From Azonexus sp. (GTDB lineage: Bacteria > Pseudomonadota > Gammaproteobacteria > Burkholderiales > Rhodocyclaceae), in NCBI GenBank assembly GCA_031274715.1, contig JAISPT010000047.1, positions 55,539-119,538 of the forward strand: DNA of 64,000 nt, in the 5' to 3' direction. Shown here piece by piece: positions 48,633-57,217 of this stretch (its first letter is position 1; each line of letters starts with the position of its first letter). A program made the translations under genes and the position numbers. The notes below the pieces were generated by a model that was given only the letters and a program-made list of their open reading frames with translations, made no database searches and was not told the DNA's origin.

Positions 48633-51545
48633 TCATTGGCTAGGCGACAGATCGCGCCAACTCCAACGCCGCCCGCTTCCTCCGGGTTTGCTTTCGAGCA
48701 CTTCTTTCAAACCCTCGGTGGTATTCAGGAGCTTGCGCTGTTTGTCTCCGTCATCCAGGATCTTCGGATCCGAGGCCAGCCCTTCAATGTTCTTTCCCAC
48801 CGGAACATACTTTTTCCCGTCGGGGCCGACAATTACGTCGGCGTTAGTGAAAACCCCGTCATCATTCACGTCGAAAGGCGACCCCGGCAGCGCACCGCCG
48901 GTCAGCGGATCGAGTTCCATGAGAAAACTCGTGCCGTCCACGCTGCAGCCATCCCCGGAAGTGGAGGGAATGACCGACGTAAAAATGATCCGGCCATTGT
49001 TGAGCTGCGGAGGACTGATGGACCTTTCCGTCGTCGGCACATTGGGATCCGTCGTCAAATCCAGGAACCAGCCGCGCTGCGTCGCCCAATTCACTGGATT
49101 ATTGTTGGCGATGGCCCGCCACGTCTCACCGCCGACCGTGATCTCGATCAACTGTTGCTGCGCCAGCTTGTTCCGGTTGGGTGCTGGCGTGACGGCGCTG
49201 CTCATATTGTCCCAAACACCGTAGAAGGTGTTGATGGACGTCACGGTGTTGTCCAGTGTTTCAAAAGTCTTTCCGGTGCCGAAATAAACCATCAAGCCGC
49301 CAGACGGGCCGGGGCCGACTTCCGGCGCTCCGGTAATGGGTTGCGGCTTGCCATCTGGGCCCGAGGCGGTAAACAGGGGGGCACCACTGAAAGCCACTGC
49401 CCAGCTCGCGGGGTTATTGTTGGTCAGATCGAATTTCCACATATGCCCATGCAAATCGCCCGCATAAACGTAATCCACGGTTCCGTCGCCATCCTTATCC
49501 ACCGGGGTGGGGGACATCAGGCCGTTGGGGACTCCACCCACCGTGCCGGAACCGGTATTCAACTTTTTGATCAGATTGCCATTTTTCAAATTCACCACAT
49601 ACAGCACCGCGTTGCCGGTGGTACTGGCGCTGCCGTCGGCCTCGGTGTTTTTATAGCCGTTGCCGAAAATCGCGACCCACTGGGTGGCGCCGGCGCCGGC
49701 GCGCACACGGGCGATATAGGGCGTGCCGTAGGTGTAGCCCAGATCGGCGTCGAAATTGGTAATGCCCGAGGCCGGAAGGGCGGTGGCGGTTTGCCGGTCG
49801 CCGAACTCCCACAGCACGGAAGCGGCGCCAAAACTGCCGGGATCGGTGATATCCAGCGCGTAAATGCCCTGGCCGCCGGCATTCAACCCGCCGACCAGCA
49901 CCGTGTGCCAAGCGGAATCCCAGAAAGCATCGGTCACCAGAGGCGTGCCGTCCACGTAAAACTGGTGCCCATAGTTGAGCGCAGCCAAATCCGAAAGATG
50001 GGGAAATACCGTCGAGGGGATATAGGCGAATTGTTCTACGCCGTCGCTGGCCCGGAAAGCATGCAACATGCCGTCATTGGCGCCCACATAAATCATCGGC
50101 TCGCGGCTGGCGTTGCTGCTCTTGAAGACGCTGTAGGGGGCCGATTCAAAGCTGTCCGGGTACGACAACTCGGGCTTGGCCACATACACCGGACCGGAGC
50201 CGATGATGTCGCCCAGGAGGCCGAGGCGGTTGCGGTATTTATCGCCATTGGGGCTTTCGTTGCTTTGGTCGCCAGAAAGGTAAGCGACCATCTTTTGCCC
50301 GTCGTAATAGATGGGGTTGGGCGTCTCCAAGAGATTATTGGTGCGCAGCATCGCCTGCTGGCCGGCGTCGATGCTGGCCCAGGCAAACGGGGAGCCTGCC
50401 TTCAGGGAAGGGCGCCAGGTGTAGATTTTTCGGCTTGAGTAAACAGGCAACTTGGTTGCGGCATCCCACGTGTGGGTGAGGGCCAGGTTAACGTAATCGC
50501 CGCTCAGGGCGTAAGGGTAGGCAAAGAGGTGTCCGGTCCAGTTGGCGGTATCGTAGGTGGCCCGGTACACGACGGTGTCGGTGCTGATCTGATTGACGTT
50601 CGAGGCTGGCGTGGCCGGCACGAATTTATCCGAGATGCAGGGAACTTTTATGGGCTTGTCGCCAATCATGAAACCATCAAAAGCCATCCCGGAATCCCAT
50701 ATCTGATCGATCCAGTTAGCCGTCCCCAGCTCCAGTTGGTACTCGCCCGCATCGGGTACGTCGTACTCCATCTTGATCCAGCCTGTATAGCCGCAGCCCT
50801 TGCTGTAACACGTTCCGCTCCATTCGGGGTTGGGCCCCAGCGGCGCCCACAAAGGTCCGGTGCCATTTTTGGCAGCCCCATTCGTGGAATATAGCGTATA
50901 GTCTCCTTGAATAGGCGTGGTCGCCGGTGTCAGCGTCCCTCCAGTTATCAGTGGCATGCCAAATCCGGGTACGGTATTGCCCCCTGCTGTCTGGTTGGTT
51001 CGTGCGGTAAAGAGGATGGCCTTTTGATTTCCCGCTGCATCCAGCAGACGCACCCAGGCAAAATCGGCGTAACCAGCGCCATCCGAGGAAATGTAATTGA
51101 AGTAAAAAGACAGTTTCTCACCCGCATTAGCTGTAAATTTTGGGGACAGTATTTTTGTGCCGTTCGTTATCGAAGCACCTACCGCGTTCCCAATAGCTAT
51201 TGGAACAGCTCCTACCACCCCACTTTTTGTCGACACCCACCCGTATTGAGTCGATGCCGGCATACCTGTTATCGGCGGTGCAAGCGGCACCACGCCATTG
51301 GCGCCCAACGTGCCGCAGTTGCCCGTGCAATCCCATCCCGTCATATCAAAAGCTGCGCTCGGCGCCGAGATGCCCAGGCAGATTCCGGCGGCCATCAGCA
51401 CTTTCAGGAAATTTGCCACGACCCGCGCCATGACCGGGCCAACGGGCAGGATAGACCCCAAACCCGCGTCCGCCTTGCGCGATGGCTTGCTGCCAGCCGT
51501 CATTTTTTGCCGGGGCGATGCGCAGATGGTATGGATGATGGACAT
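48633..51545 (-). CDS. pilY1: PilY1-type type IV pilus tip adhesin
   Basis: 970-residue exported protein. After an N-terminal hydrophobic segment (FLKVLMAAGICLGISAPSAAF) comes a variable domain. The conserved beta-propeller follows (YVGANDGMLHAFRASDGVEQ, VLVGGLNAGGQGIYALDITD, VYAGDLHGHMWKFDL). DKDGDGTVDYVYAG is an EF-hand-like calcium loop of the kind that controls pilus retraction in Pseudomonas; DVNDDGVFTNAD is a second candidate. It is shorter than the 1161-residue Pseudomonas protein and no von Willebrand A domain is visible. AGGAG precedes the ATG at 51545. Confidence 0.92.
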   Translation of the reverse strand: MSIIHTICASPRQKMTAGSKPSRKADAGLGSILPVGPVMARVVANFLKVLMAAGICLGISAPSAAFDMTGWDCTGNCGTLGANGVVPLAPPITGMPASTQYGWVSTKSGVVGAVPIAIGNAVGASITNGTKILSPKFTANAGEKLSFYFNYISSDGAGYADFAWVRLLDAAGNQKAILFTARTNQTAGGNTVPGFGMPLITGGTLTPATTPIQGDYTLYSTNGAAKNGTGPLWAPLGPNPEWSGTCYSKGCGYTGWIKMEYDVPDAGEYQLELGTANWIDQIWDSGMAFDGFMIGDKPIKVPCISDKFVPATPASNVNQISTDTVVYRATYDTANWTGHLFAYPYALSGDYVNLALTHTWDAATKLPVYSSRKIYTWRPSLKAGSPFAWASIDAGQQAMLRTNNLLETPNPIYYDGQKMVAYLSGDQSNESPNGDKYRNRLGLLGDIIGSGPVYVAKPELSYPDSFESAPYSVFKSSNASREPMIYVGANDGMLHAFRASDGVEQFAYIPSTVFPHLSDLAALNYGHQFYVDGTPLVTDAFWDSAWHTVLVGGLNAGGQGIYALDITDPGSFGAASVLWEFGDRQTATALPASGITNFDADLGYTYGTPYIARVRAGAGATQWVAIFGNGYKNTEADGSASTTGNAVLYVVNLKNGNLIKKLNTGSGTVGGVPNGLMSPTPVDKDGDGTVDYVYAGDLHGHMWKFDLTNNNPASWAVAFSGAPLFTASGPDGKPQPITGAPEVGPGPSGGLMVYFGTGKTFETLDNTVTSINTFYGVWDNMSSAVTPAPNRNKLAQQQLIEITVGGETWRAIANNNPVNWATQRGWFLDLTTDPNVPTTERSISPPQLNNGRIIFTSVIPSTSGDGCSVDGTSFLMELDPLTGGALPGSPFDVNDDGVFTNADVIVGPDGKKYVPVGKNIEGLASDPKILDDGDKQRKLLNTTEGLKEVLESKPGGSGRRWSWRDLSPSQ

Positions 51546-51557
51546 GATCAAATTCTC

Positions 51558-52238
51558 CTAGTTCATCCCAATGGTTGTTTGTAAAACCACACGGGTGGCG
51601 GGAGTGTCGGCCGGCGTGCGGATTTTGCCAAAGCCAACGGCTGTAACACGAAAGGCATATTGGGGCGAGGCATCTTCGGTACTGCCATAGTGACCGGGCT
51701 TCAAGGGAAGACTGCCGCCGCCGTTGATGACGCCAAGGTTTTCGATGACGTAGCGCGGTTGCAGCGCTAGCGCCGAGCCGTCGGCGTTGGGATCGGTCAG
51801 TGCCGGTTTGCCGGTATGTGCGCCGTATTGCTGGCTGACCTGACATGCGCCGGTGCCGCTTCTCCAGCACGGGTCGTCATCAACCATGCGGACCCAGAGA
51901 GGGGTACCGTTGCCAGAGGGCAGGCACACGCCGGCAACCGCGCCACAGCCATCAGCCGCATAAGGGGACAGGTCGGCGAGGGCGAGAAGCGCGGCACGGG
52001 CGAACGCGTCAGCCTCGCCGTCGCGCAGGGCAGCCTCGGCGGCCTGGAAGGCAAGGTTCCAGTCCTGCGTGTTGCCGGCCATGCGTTCGTGCATGATGAC
52101 GCTGCGGATTCCGACAAGAGCCAACATGCTGAGCACGAGCAGGAAGATCATGGCGACGGCGAGCGAGAAACCACGCGCGCGCCTTGGCGGGAAGGGAACT
52201 GGGCAGAATGAAAAAGGGAACATGCGGGCGGCTTTCAT
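51558..52238 (-). CDS. pilX: Minor pilin PilX
   Basis: 226 residues. The N-terminal RRARGFSLAVAMIFLLVLSM is the PilX form of the class III signal, in which Glu+5 is absent; IRSVIMHERMAGNTQD and AFQAAEAALRDGE are PilX signatures. It works with PilV, PilW and PilY1 to prime pilus assembly. The ATG at 52238 is chosen; an ATG at 52223 is possible. Confidence 0.9.
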   Translation of the reverse strand: MKAARMFPFSFCPVPFPPRRARGFSLAVAMIFLLVLSMLALVGIRSVIMHERMAGNTQDWNLAFQAAEAALRDGEADAFARAALLALADLSPYAADGCGAVAGVCLPSGNGTPLWVRMVDDDPCWRSGTGACQVSQQYGAHTGKPALTDPNADGSALALQPRYVIENLGVINGGGSLPLKPGHYGSTEDASPQYAFRVTAVGFGKIRTPADTPATRVVLQTTIGMN

Positions 52239-52244
52239 TTCAGC

Positions 52245-53348
52245 TCACATTTTGTTTCTGAGGGTAAATATGGCGGTGTATTCACGGTAGACGCGACGGG
52301 GATCGATCGCTGGCGTCGTGCTGCTCGTGTAATCCTGGTCGTTGAAGCGGACGGTGGCGTTGTCGCCGACGGCGGATGCGCCGGAATCCGGCAGGGTAGA
52401 GAGCAGCAGGTGCACCCGTACAGCCCGTACCAGATTCCAGTCTGGAACACTGTCTGTCGTCTGCCACTGCAAACTGGAACCGTCACCTATGGTATCCACG
52501 CCGAACTCAAAGGCTAGGTTTTCCACGCCGTTGACCAGTTCGGTAGCGGCAGCCTCAGGCCGGGTTTGGAGTCCGGTGCTGCCCCCCCATAGCGAATTGC
52601 CCTTGCCGGCCGCTGAAGAGGGCGCAACAAACCAAACGGTTGCCACGACGGGCAGGATGGAAGCGCCTACTGGCAGCGCACTGGCAGCGTCGGCCTCGGC
52701 GCCGGCAACATCATCACAGGCGGCGGCGGCAAGGTTGGCGCTGCAATTGCCGCCGGCAGCGGTATAGGTGATGGTGGTCGCTGTACCACCAGTCATGGTG
52801 AAAAAGCTGTTGAACAGGCAACTGGTGGCCAGCAGGGTTTGGCCGTTCTGGAAGGGGTGGTTGCCGGTGGTGATGGTGGCGGAATCGGGGTCGTCGCTAA
52901 TGACGCTGGCTTCGCGCGTGGGGTCGACGCCGATGAGCCTGAGCACCTCGGTCCCCTGCACGGGGGTGGCGACGGAAGCCGCGAAATTGCCATCAACTGC
53001 CGGCGCGACATAGGCTTGCACGGGAGTACCGACTTTCGTCCACCATCCCGCCGCCGGGTCATAAGCAACGGCACGGGTGTCGCCATTGACAGAACCGACC
53101 ATGCGCTGGCAGCCGTTGAAACCAGCCTGCCGGATACTGGTGCCCATCAGGTCGAACACGGCGCGGGCGGTGTCGTCCATCGTGGTGATGGCGTTAGTAG
53201 CCCAAAAGCTGCGCTTGGAGGATACGAAGACGCCGCCAATGGCGGCAACGAGAAACAGCCCGATGGCAACAGCAACCATCAGTTCGACCAAGGTGAAACC
53301 ACGCCCCGCGTGGCGCCGGGAAACAGAAGTCATGGCACGTTGTTTCAT
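52245..53348 (-). CDS. pilW: Minor pilin PilW
   Basis: 367 residues. HAGRG/FTLVELMVAVAIGLFLVAAI is a prepilin cleavage site with Glu+5. The body is large and beta-rich, as in PilW. The ATG overlaps the pilV stop (ATGA), so translation is coupled. Confidence 0.9.
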   Translation of the reverse strand: MKQRAMTSVSRRHAGRGFTLVELMVAVAIGLFLVAAIGGVFVSSKRSFWATNAITTMDDTARAVFDLMGTSIRQAGFNGCQRMVGSVNGDTRAVAYDPAAGWWTKVGTPVQAYVAPAVDGNFAASVATPVQGTEVLRLIGVDPTREASVISDDPDSATITTGNHPFQNGQTLLATSCLFNSFFTMTGGTATTITYTAAGGNCSANLAAAACDDVAGAEADAASALPVGASILPVVATVWFVAPSSAAGKGNSLWGGSTGLQTRPEAAATELVNGVENLAFEFGVDTIGDGSSLQWQTTDSVPDWNLVRAVRVHLLLSTLPDSGASAVGDNATVRFNDQDYTSSTTPAIDPRRVYREYTAIFTLRNKM

Positions 53349-53803
53349 GGCTGTACGTTGAGTGAGTAGGACAACGGGGTTCCATTCGGGTTGTTCCACG
53401 TAACCCCGACGGTGAATGCCCGGGTACCTGCAATTCTCTGCACCGTTCCGGCGCCGTTGGGCAGGGTTTTATTGACTTCGTCTTTCCATTGGCAAAGATC
53501 GTAGGTGGCCATCTGCCCGGGATCGCAACTGCCGTCGCTGCAACTCTGTCCCGCAGGACAATCGGGCATGGCATCGTAATCGCCCCCGTCGACGCCCGTC
53601 GGGTTGGCGCGCATGCGGTCGGCCAGAGAATAGATTTTCTGGGTAACGGCGGTACGGGCATAAGATATGTTGGCGTAAGCGGCGCTCTTGATGAGCAGCC
53701 CGGCCACGCCCATCAAGCCAAAGGCGAGGATGGCGACGGTGATCAGCACCTCGATGAGGCTGACGCCGCGTTGGCGGGAACAGGAAAATATTTGCATCTT
53801 CAT
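53345..53803 (-). CDS. pilV: Minor pilin PilV
   Basis: About 152 residues. SRQRG/VSLIEVLITVAILAFGLMG is the cleavage site in the PilV style; YARTAVTQKIYSLADRMRAN is the conserved helix. GAGG lies 3 nt before the ATG at 53803 and 9 nt before an ATG at 53797, so either may be used; a TTG at 53812 is less likely. Confidence 0.9.
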   Translation of the reverse strand: MKMQIFSCSRQRGVSLIEVLITVAILAFGLMGVAGLLIKSAAYANISYARTAVTQKIYSLADRMRANPTGVDGGDYDAMPDCPAGQSCSDGSCDPGQMATYDLCQWKDEVNKTLPNGAGTVQRIAGTRAFTVGVTWNNPNGTPLSYSLNVQP

Positions 53804-53808
53804 GGGCC

Positions 53809-54351
53809 TCAACAGTTGGTTCCTCTACTCGATTCCGTGCGCCCCACCAGAAATAGCTGCAGTTGCCGCCCGTAGGACCCCGTGCGCGCGTCGCAAAAGC
53901 GCAAGGTATCGCCGTTCCCCACCGCGTTGCCCGAAGGGAGGAAGCTGATGAATAAACCGTTGGACCCTGTGATCTGCAGGCCGGATGCGCCAAACTGGAT
54001 GTGCTTGAGGATATCGTTGGCATTCGGTTGCTGTCGCGCTGCCGGCAGGGTATTGGGCAAATTTGGATCGACGAAGATGAGCAGGCCGTCTTGCCAGGCA
54101 GCGCCGTTGCACGTGGAGCCATTCGTCGTTGGGCATACGGTAATCAACTGGCGGCGCGTAACGGCTTCCGAACGCGCATAGGTGAGACTGTATTGCACTT
54201 CGCCGAGGGCGCTTTCGAGACGGTTGTTTCTGACCAGATCCAAGAAAGATGGAACAGCGATCGTCAACAAAATCGTCATCACCGCGATGGTGACGATCAA
54301 TTCAATTAAAGTGAATCCCCGTACAGGGCAATGGCATGAATGCGTGCGCAT
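53809..54351 (-). CDS. fimT: Minor pilin FimT/FimU (GspH-type)
   Basis: 180 residues. CPVRG/FTLIELIVTIAVMTILLTIA is the prepilin site, and VPSFLDLVRNNRLESAL with LTYARSEAVTRRQLITVCPT matches the GspH/FimT family. First gene of the minor-pilin operon. The start at 54351 gives a 12-residue leader; no strong ribosome-binding site is visible. Confidence 0.9.
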   Translation of the reverse strand: MRTHSCHCPVRGFTLIELIVTIAVMTILLTIAVPSFLDLVRNNRLESALGEVQYSLTYARSEAVTRRQLITVCPTTNGSTCNGAAWQDGLLIFVDPNLPNTLPAARQQPNANDILKHIQFGASGLQITGSNGLFISFLPSGNAVGNGDTLRFCDARTGSYGRQLQLFLVGRTESSRGTNC

Positions 54352-54446
54352 GGAAGAATTCAGGAACTTTTGTACGCCATGAGTATCAGCAAAAAAGTGA
54401 AAGGGCAAAGAGCAAAGGGATAAGAGGCCGAAAGCAGCCGACAAAC

Positions 54447-54467
54447 GGCCATTTCTGGCCTTTTTTT
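54447..54467 (+). terminator. Terminator-like hairpin in plus orientation
   Basis: GGCCA-TTTC-TGGCC followed by seven T. Its T-run points along the plus strand although both flanking genes are on the minus strand. It may stop antisense transcription into fau, or be a leftover. Confidence 0.45.
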
Positions 54468-54514
54468 CCTTGAATGGGATCAACGGGGACGCGGCGGCCC
54501 GGTCGCTTGCCTTC

Positions 54515-55105
54515 TCACATAACGGGCCTGAATGCCCCCGCATCCGTAACAATCCAGTCGAGCCGCTGGTCGTGCACCTCGGGACGAATGCTCGGCAGGC
54601 GGTTGATTTCGAAGCCGACGCCGACTGCCAGCGGCCGCGGCGTCAAGGTGGCCAGGGTGCGGTCGAAATAGCCGCCACCGTAGCCCAAACGGTAGCCGGC
54701 CGCGTCGAAGCCGTTGAGCGGCAGCAGGATCAGGTCGGGAATCAGCCAGTCGCCGGCAGTCGGTGTCGGAATGCCGTAGCGGTCGGCCTGCAGCGGCGTC
54801 GCGTCGGACCATTCGCGAAAGGCCAGCGGCTGCGCTGTACCGACCACCACCGGCAGGGCTACGCGGCTCCCGGCCTGCCGCCAGTGTGCGACGATCGCCC
54901 GGACATCCGGCTCGTGCTTGATCGGCCAGCAGAAAGCGACCACTTGCGGCGCCGCCAGGGCGGCCAACAGGTGGCCGACGATGTGCGCCGAGGCGGCGGC
55001 ATGTTCGGCCGCGGCAAGCGCCGCCCGGCGGGCCGCCATGTCGCGCCGCAACGCCCGTTTCCAGGCCGTGCTATTCTCATTTGTCTTGCTCAATACCCCA
55101 ACCAT
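54515..55105 (-). CDS. fau: 5-formyltetrahydrofolate cyclo-ligase
   Basis: 196 residues. The late motif GYRLGYGGGYFDRTLA and DLILLPLNGFDAAG are diagnostic. It converts 5-formyl-THF to 5,10-methenyl-THF with ATP. The start ATG at 55105 is only 14 nt from the divergent slt start. In many Proteobacteria the gene lies by the 6S RNA gene; I see no 6S RNA here. Confidence 0.92.
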   Translation of the reverse strand: MVGVLSKTNENSTAWKRALRRDMAARRAALAAAEHAAASAHIVGHLLAALAAPQVVAFCWPIKHEPDVRAIVAHWRQAGSRVALPVVVGTAQPLAFREWSDATPLQADRYGIPTPTAGDWLIPDLILLPLNGFDAAGYRLGYGGGYFDRTLATLTPRPLAVGVGFEINRLPSIRPEVHDQRLDWIVTDAGAFRPVM

Positions 55106-55119
55106 CAATCAAATCTAAC

Positions 55120-57063
55120 ATGAAGTTACCACTCGTCTTCGCCGGCCTCGCCAGCCTGTTCCTGTCCCTGCCCGGCGTCGCCCAGGAGGGGCGCGACGAT
55201 ATTTTCCTGACCGCTCGCGACGCTTTCCGCAACGGTGACCGCATCCGCCTGGATAATGCCGCCGCCCGCATTGGCAATCACGAGCTAGCCGCCTACGTCG
55301 AGAATTACCAGTTGCGCATGCGCATGGACGATGGGGACAGCGAAGCGCTGCGCGCCTTCCTCGCCCGCCAGGAAGGCAGCTCGGTCGCCGAGCGCCTGCG
55401 CGCCGACTGGATTCGCTGGCTCGGCAAGCGCTCCCAGTGGAGCGAGGTGGAGCGCGAATACCCAAAGCTGTTGGCACCGGAACCCGAAGTCACTTGCCTC
55501 TACCAGCAGGCCCGCCTGGCCCGTGGCGACCGCAGCGTGCTCAACGAAGTCGACCGCCTGTGGCAGGAGATGCTCGATCCTCCGGCGGCCTGCCAACCAC
55601 TGCTCGACGCGCTGGTCTACGCCCAGCGGGTCAGCCCCGACGACATCTGGAATCGCGTACGCCGCCAGCTTGAAGCCGGCCGGACAGGTCCGGCGCGAAC
55701 CACGCTGAACTACCTACCGGACAGCGAGATGCCGGAAGGCCGCCGCTACGAGTTGACCATCGCCGGTCCGCAGCGCCAACTGGCCAGCTTGCCCGCCCGC
55801 TGGCAGGACCAACGAGCATCGCGCGAACTGGTCGCCATCGCCATTCAGCGCCTAGCCGTCAGCGACCCGCGCCTGGCCGCCGGCGAGCTGGAAAAGCGTC
55901 AGTCTTTGCTGCGCCAGCCGGAACGGGAATGGGCCTGGAGCCAGATCGCCCAGCAGGGCGCCCGCCGCCACCTGCCGGAGGCGCTCGACTGGTACGCCCG
56001 CGCCGGTTCCATCCCGCTGTCCGATGAAGGATTCCAGTGGAAAGTGCGCGCCGCCCTACGCAAACTGGACTGGAGCAGCGTGCGTGACACCATCCAGGCG
56101 ATGCCAGCCGAACTGGCGGCGCGACCCGAATGGATTTACTGGCTCGGCCGGGCGTACAAGGCTGGCGGCCGGACCGCCGAGGCCGACGCGCTGTTCGCCC
56201 GTATCGCCGGTCAGGCCAATTTCTACGGCAATCTGGCCGACGAGGAACTCGGCCGCAGCGTGACGCCACCGCCGCGCGCCCGCGCCCCGTCGGCCGAGGA
56301 ATTGCGCGAGGCCAAGGACAATCCCGGCTTGCGCCGGGCGCTCGTCTTCCTGCGCCTGAACATGCGTATCGAGGGGGTACGCGAGTGGAACTGGTCGCTA
56401 CGCGGTATGAATGATCGGCAATTGCTGGCCGCCGCTGAACTGGCCCGGCACAACCAAATTTGGGACCGCGCCATCAACACCGCCGAGCGCACCCGCGACG
56501 AGCACGATTACACGCTGCGCTTCCTCGCCCCCTACGACGAGCAGGTCCGCGCCGCTGCCCGCAACCAGACGCTCGACGATGCCTGGGTATACGGCCTGAT
56601 GCGCCAGGAAAGCCGTTTTGTCACCAACGCCAAGTCGTCGGCCGGCGCCTCCGGCCTGATGCAGTTGATGCCGGCCACCGCCAAATGGGTGGCGAACAAA
56701 ATCGGCCTGCGCGACTACCACCACGGACGCGTCAACGACACCGAGACTAACCTGCTGCTGGGCACTAGCTACATGCGCTTGGTCATGGAGAATCTCGACA
56801 ACCACCCGGTGCTCGCCTCCGCCGCTTACAACGCCGGCCCCGGCCGGGCCAAGCGCTGGCGCCCCGCCGAACAACCGCTGGAAGGAGCGATCTACGCCGA
56901 GACCATTCCGTTCAGCGAAACCCGCGACTACGTGAAGAAAGTGATGAGCAACGCTGTCTATTATTCGACCTTGTTCAACGGCAAGCCCGATTCGCTGAAA
57001 GCCCGCCTCGGCACCATCGGGCCGGCCGGCGCCCAGCCGATGAAGGATGCCGACCTGCCGTGA
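55120..57063 (+). CDS. slt: Soluble lytic murein transglycosylase (Slt70-like)
   Basis: 647 residues, periplasmic. A signal peptide (MKLPLVFAGLASLFLSLPGVAQ) is followed by a long superhelical U-domain (about 25-460) and a C-terminal SLT lysozyme-like domain. The catalytic Glu497 lies in GLMRQESRFV, followed by SSAGASGLMQLMPATAKWVA and AYNAGPGRAKRW. It cleaves peptidoglycan glycan strands to anhydro-muropeptides. Confidence 0.94.
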   Translation: MKLPLVFAGLASLFLSLPGVAQEGRDDIFLTARDAFRNGDRIRLDNAAARIGNHELAAYVENYQLRMRMDDGDSEALRAFLARQEGSSVAERLRADWIRWLGKRSQWSEVEREYPKLLAPEPEVTCLYQQARLARGDRSVLNEVDRLWQEMLDPPAACQPLLDALVYAQRVSPDDIWNRVRRQLEAGRTGPARTTLNYLPDSEMPEGRRYELTIAGPQRQLASLPARWQDQRASRELVAIAIQRLAVSDPRLAAGELEKRQSLLRQPEREWAWSQIAQQGARRHLPEALDWYARAGSIPLSDEGFQWKVRAALRKLDWSSVRDTIQAMPAELAARPEWIYWLGRAYKAGGRTAEADALFARIAGQANFYGNLADEELGRSVTPPPRARAPSAEELREAKDNPGLRRALVFLRLNMRIEGVREWNWSLRGMNDRQLLAAAELARHNQIWDRAINTAERTRDEHDYTLRFLAPYDEQVRAAARNQTLDDAWVYGLMRQESRFVTNAKSSAGASGLMQLMPATAKWVANKIGLRDYHHGRVNDTETNLLLGTSYMRLVMENLDNHPVLASAAYNAGPGRAKRWRPAEQPLEGAIYAETIPFSETRDYVKKVMSNAVYYSTLFNGKPDSLKARLGTIGPAGAQPMKDADLP

Positions 57064-57217
57064 ACCGCAGCCCCCTTTGCTACCACTGCCGACGGCGGTT
57101 AGACTGGCAGCCGACCGGCTGGCTGCTGCCTTTCCCCCGGAATGCGAGGCACAGCCGGCAGGCAACCGCTATCTCGATCGACATCCGACCGTTCTGACCT
57201 CGCCCACGCTGCCCATC

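Noticed and set aside
48627..50438. A 603-codon plus-strand frame opposite pilY1
   Set aside because: pilY1 has clear conserved motifs and fits its operon; the opposite frame does not resemble any family.
50465..50480. CCCACGTGTGGG as a further parS site
   Set aside because: It has the CACGTG centre but lacks the GTT/AAC arms required by the consensus.
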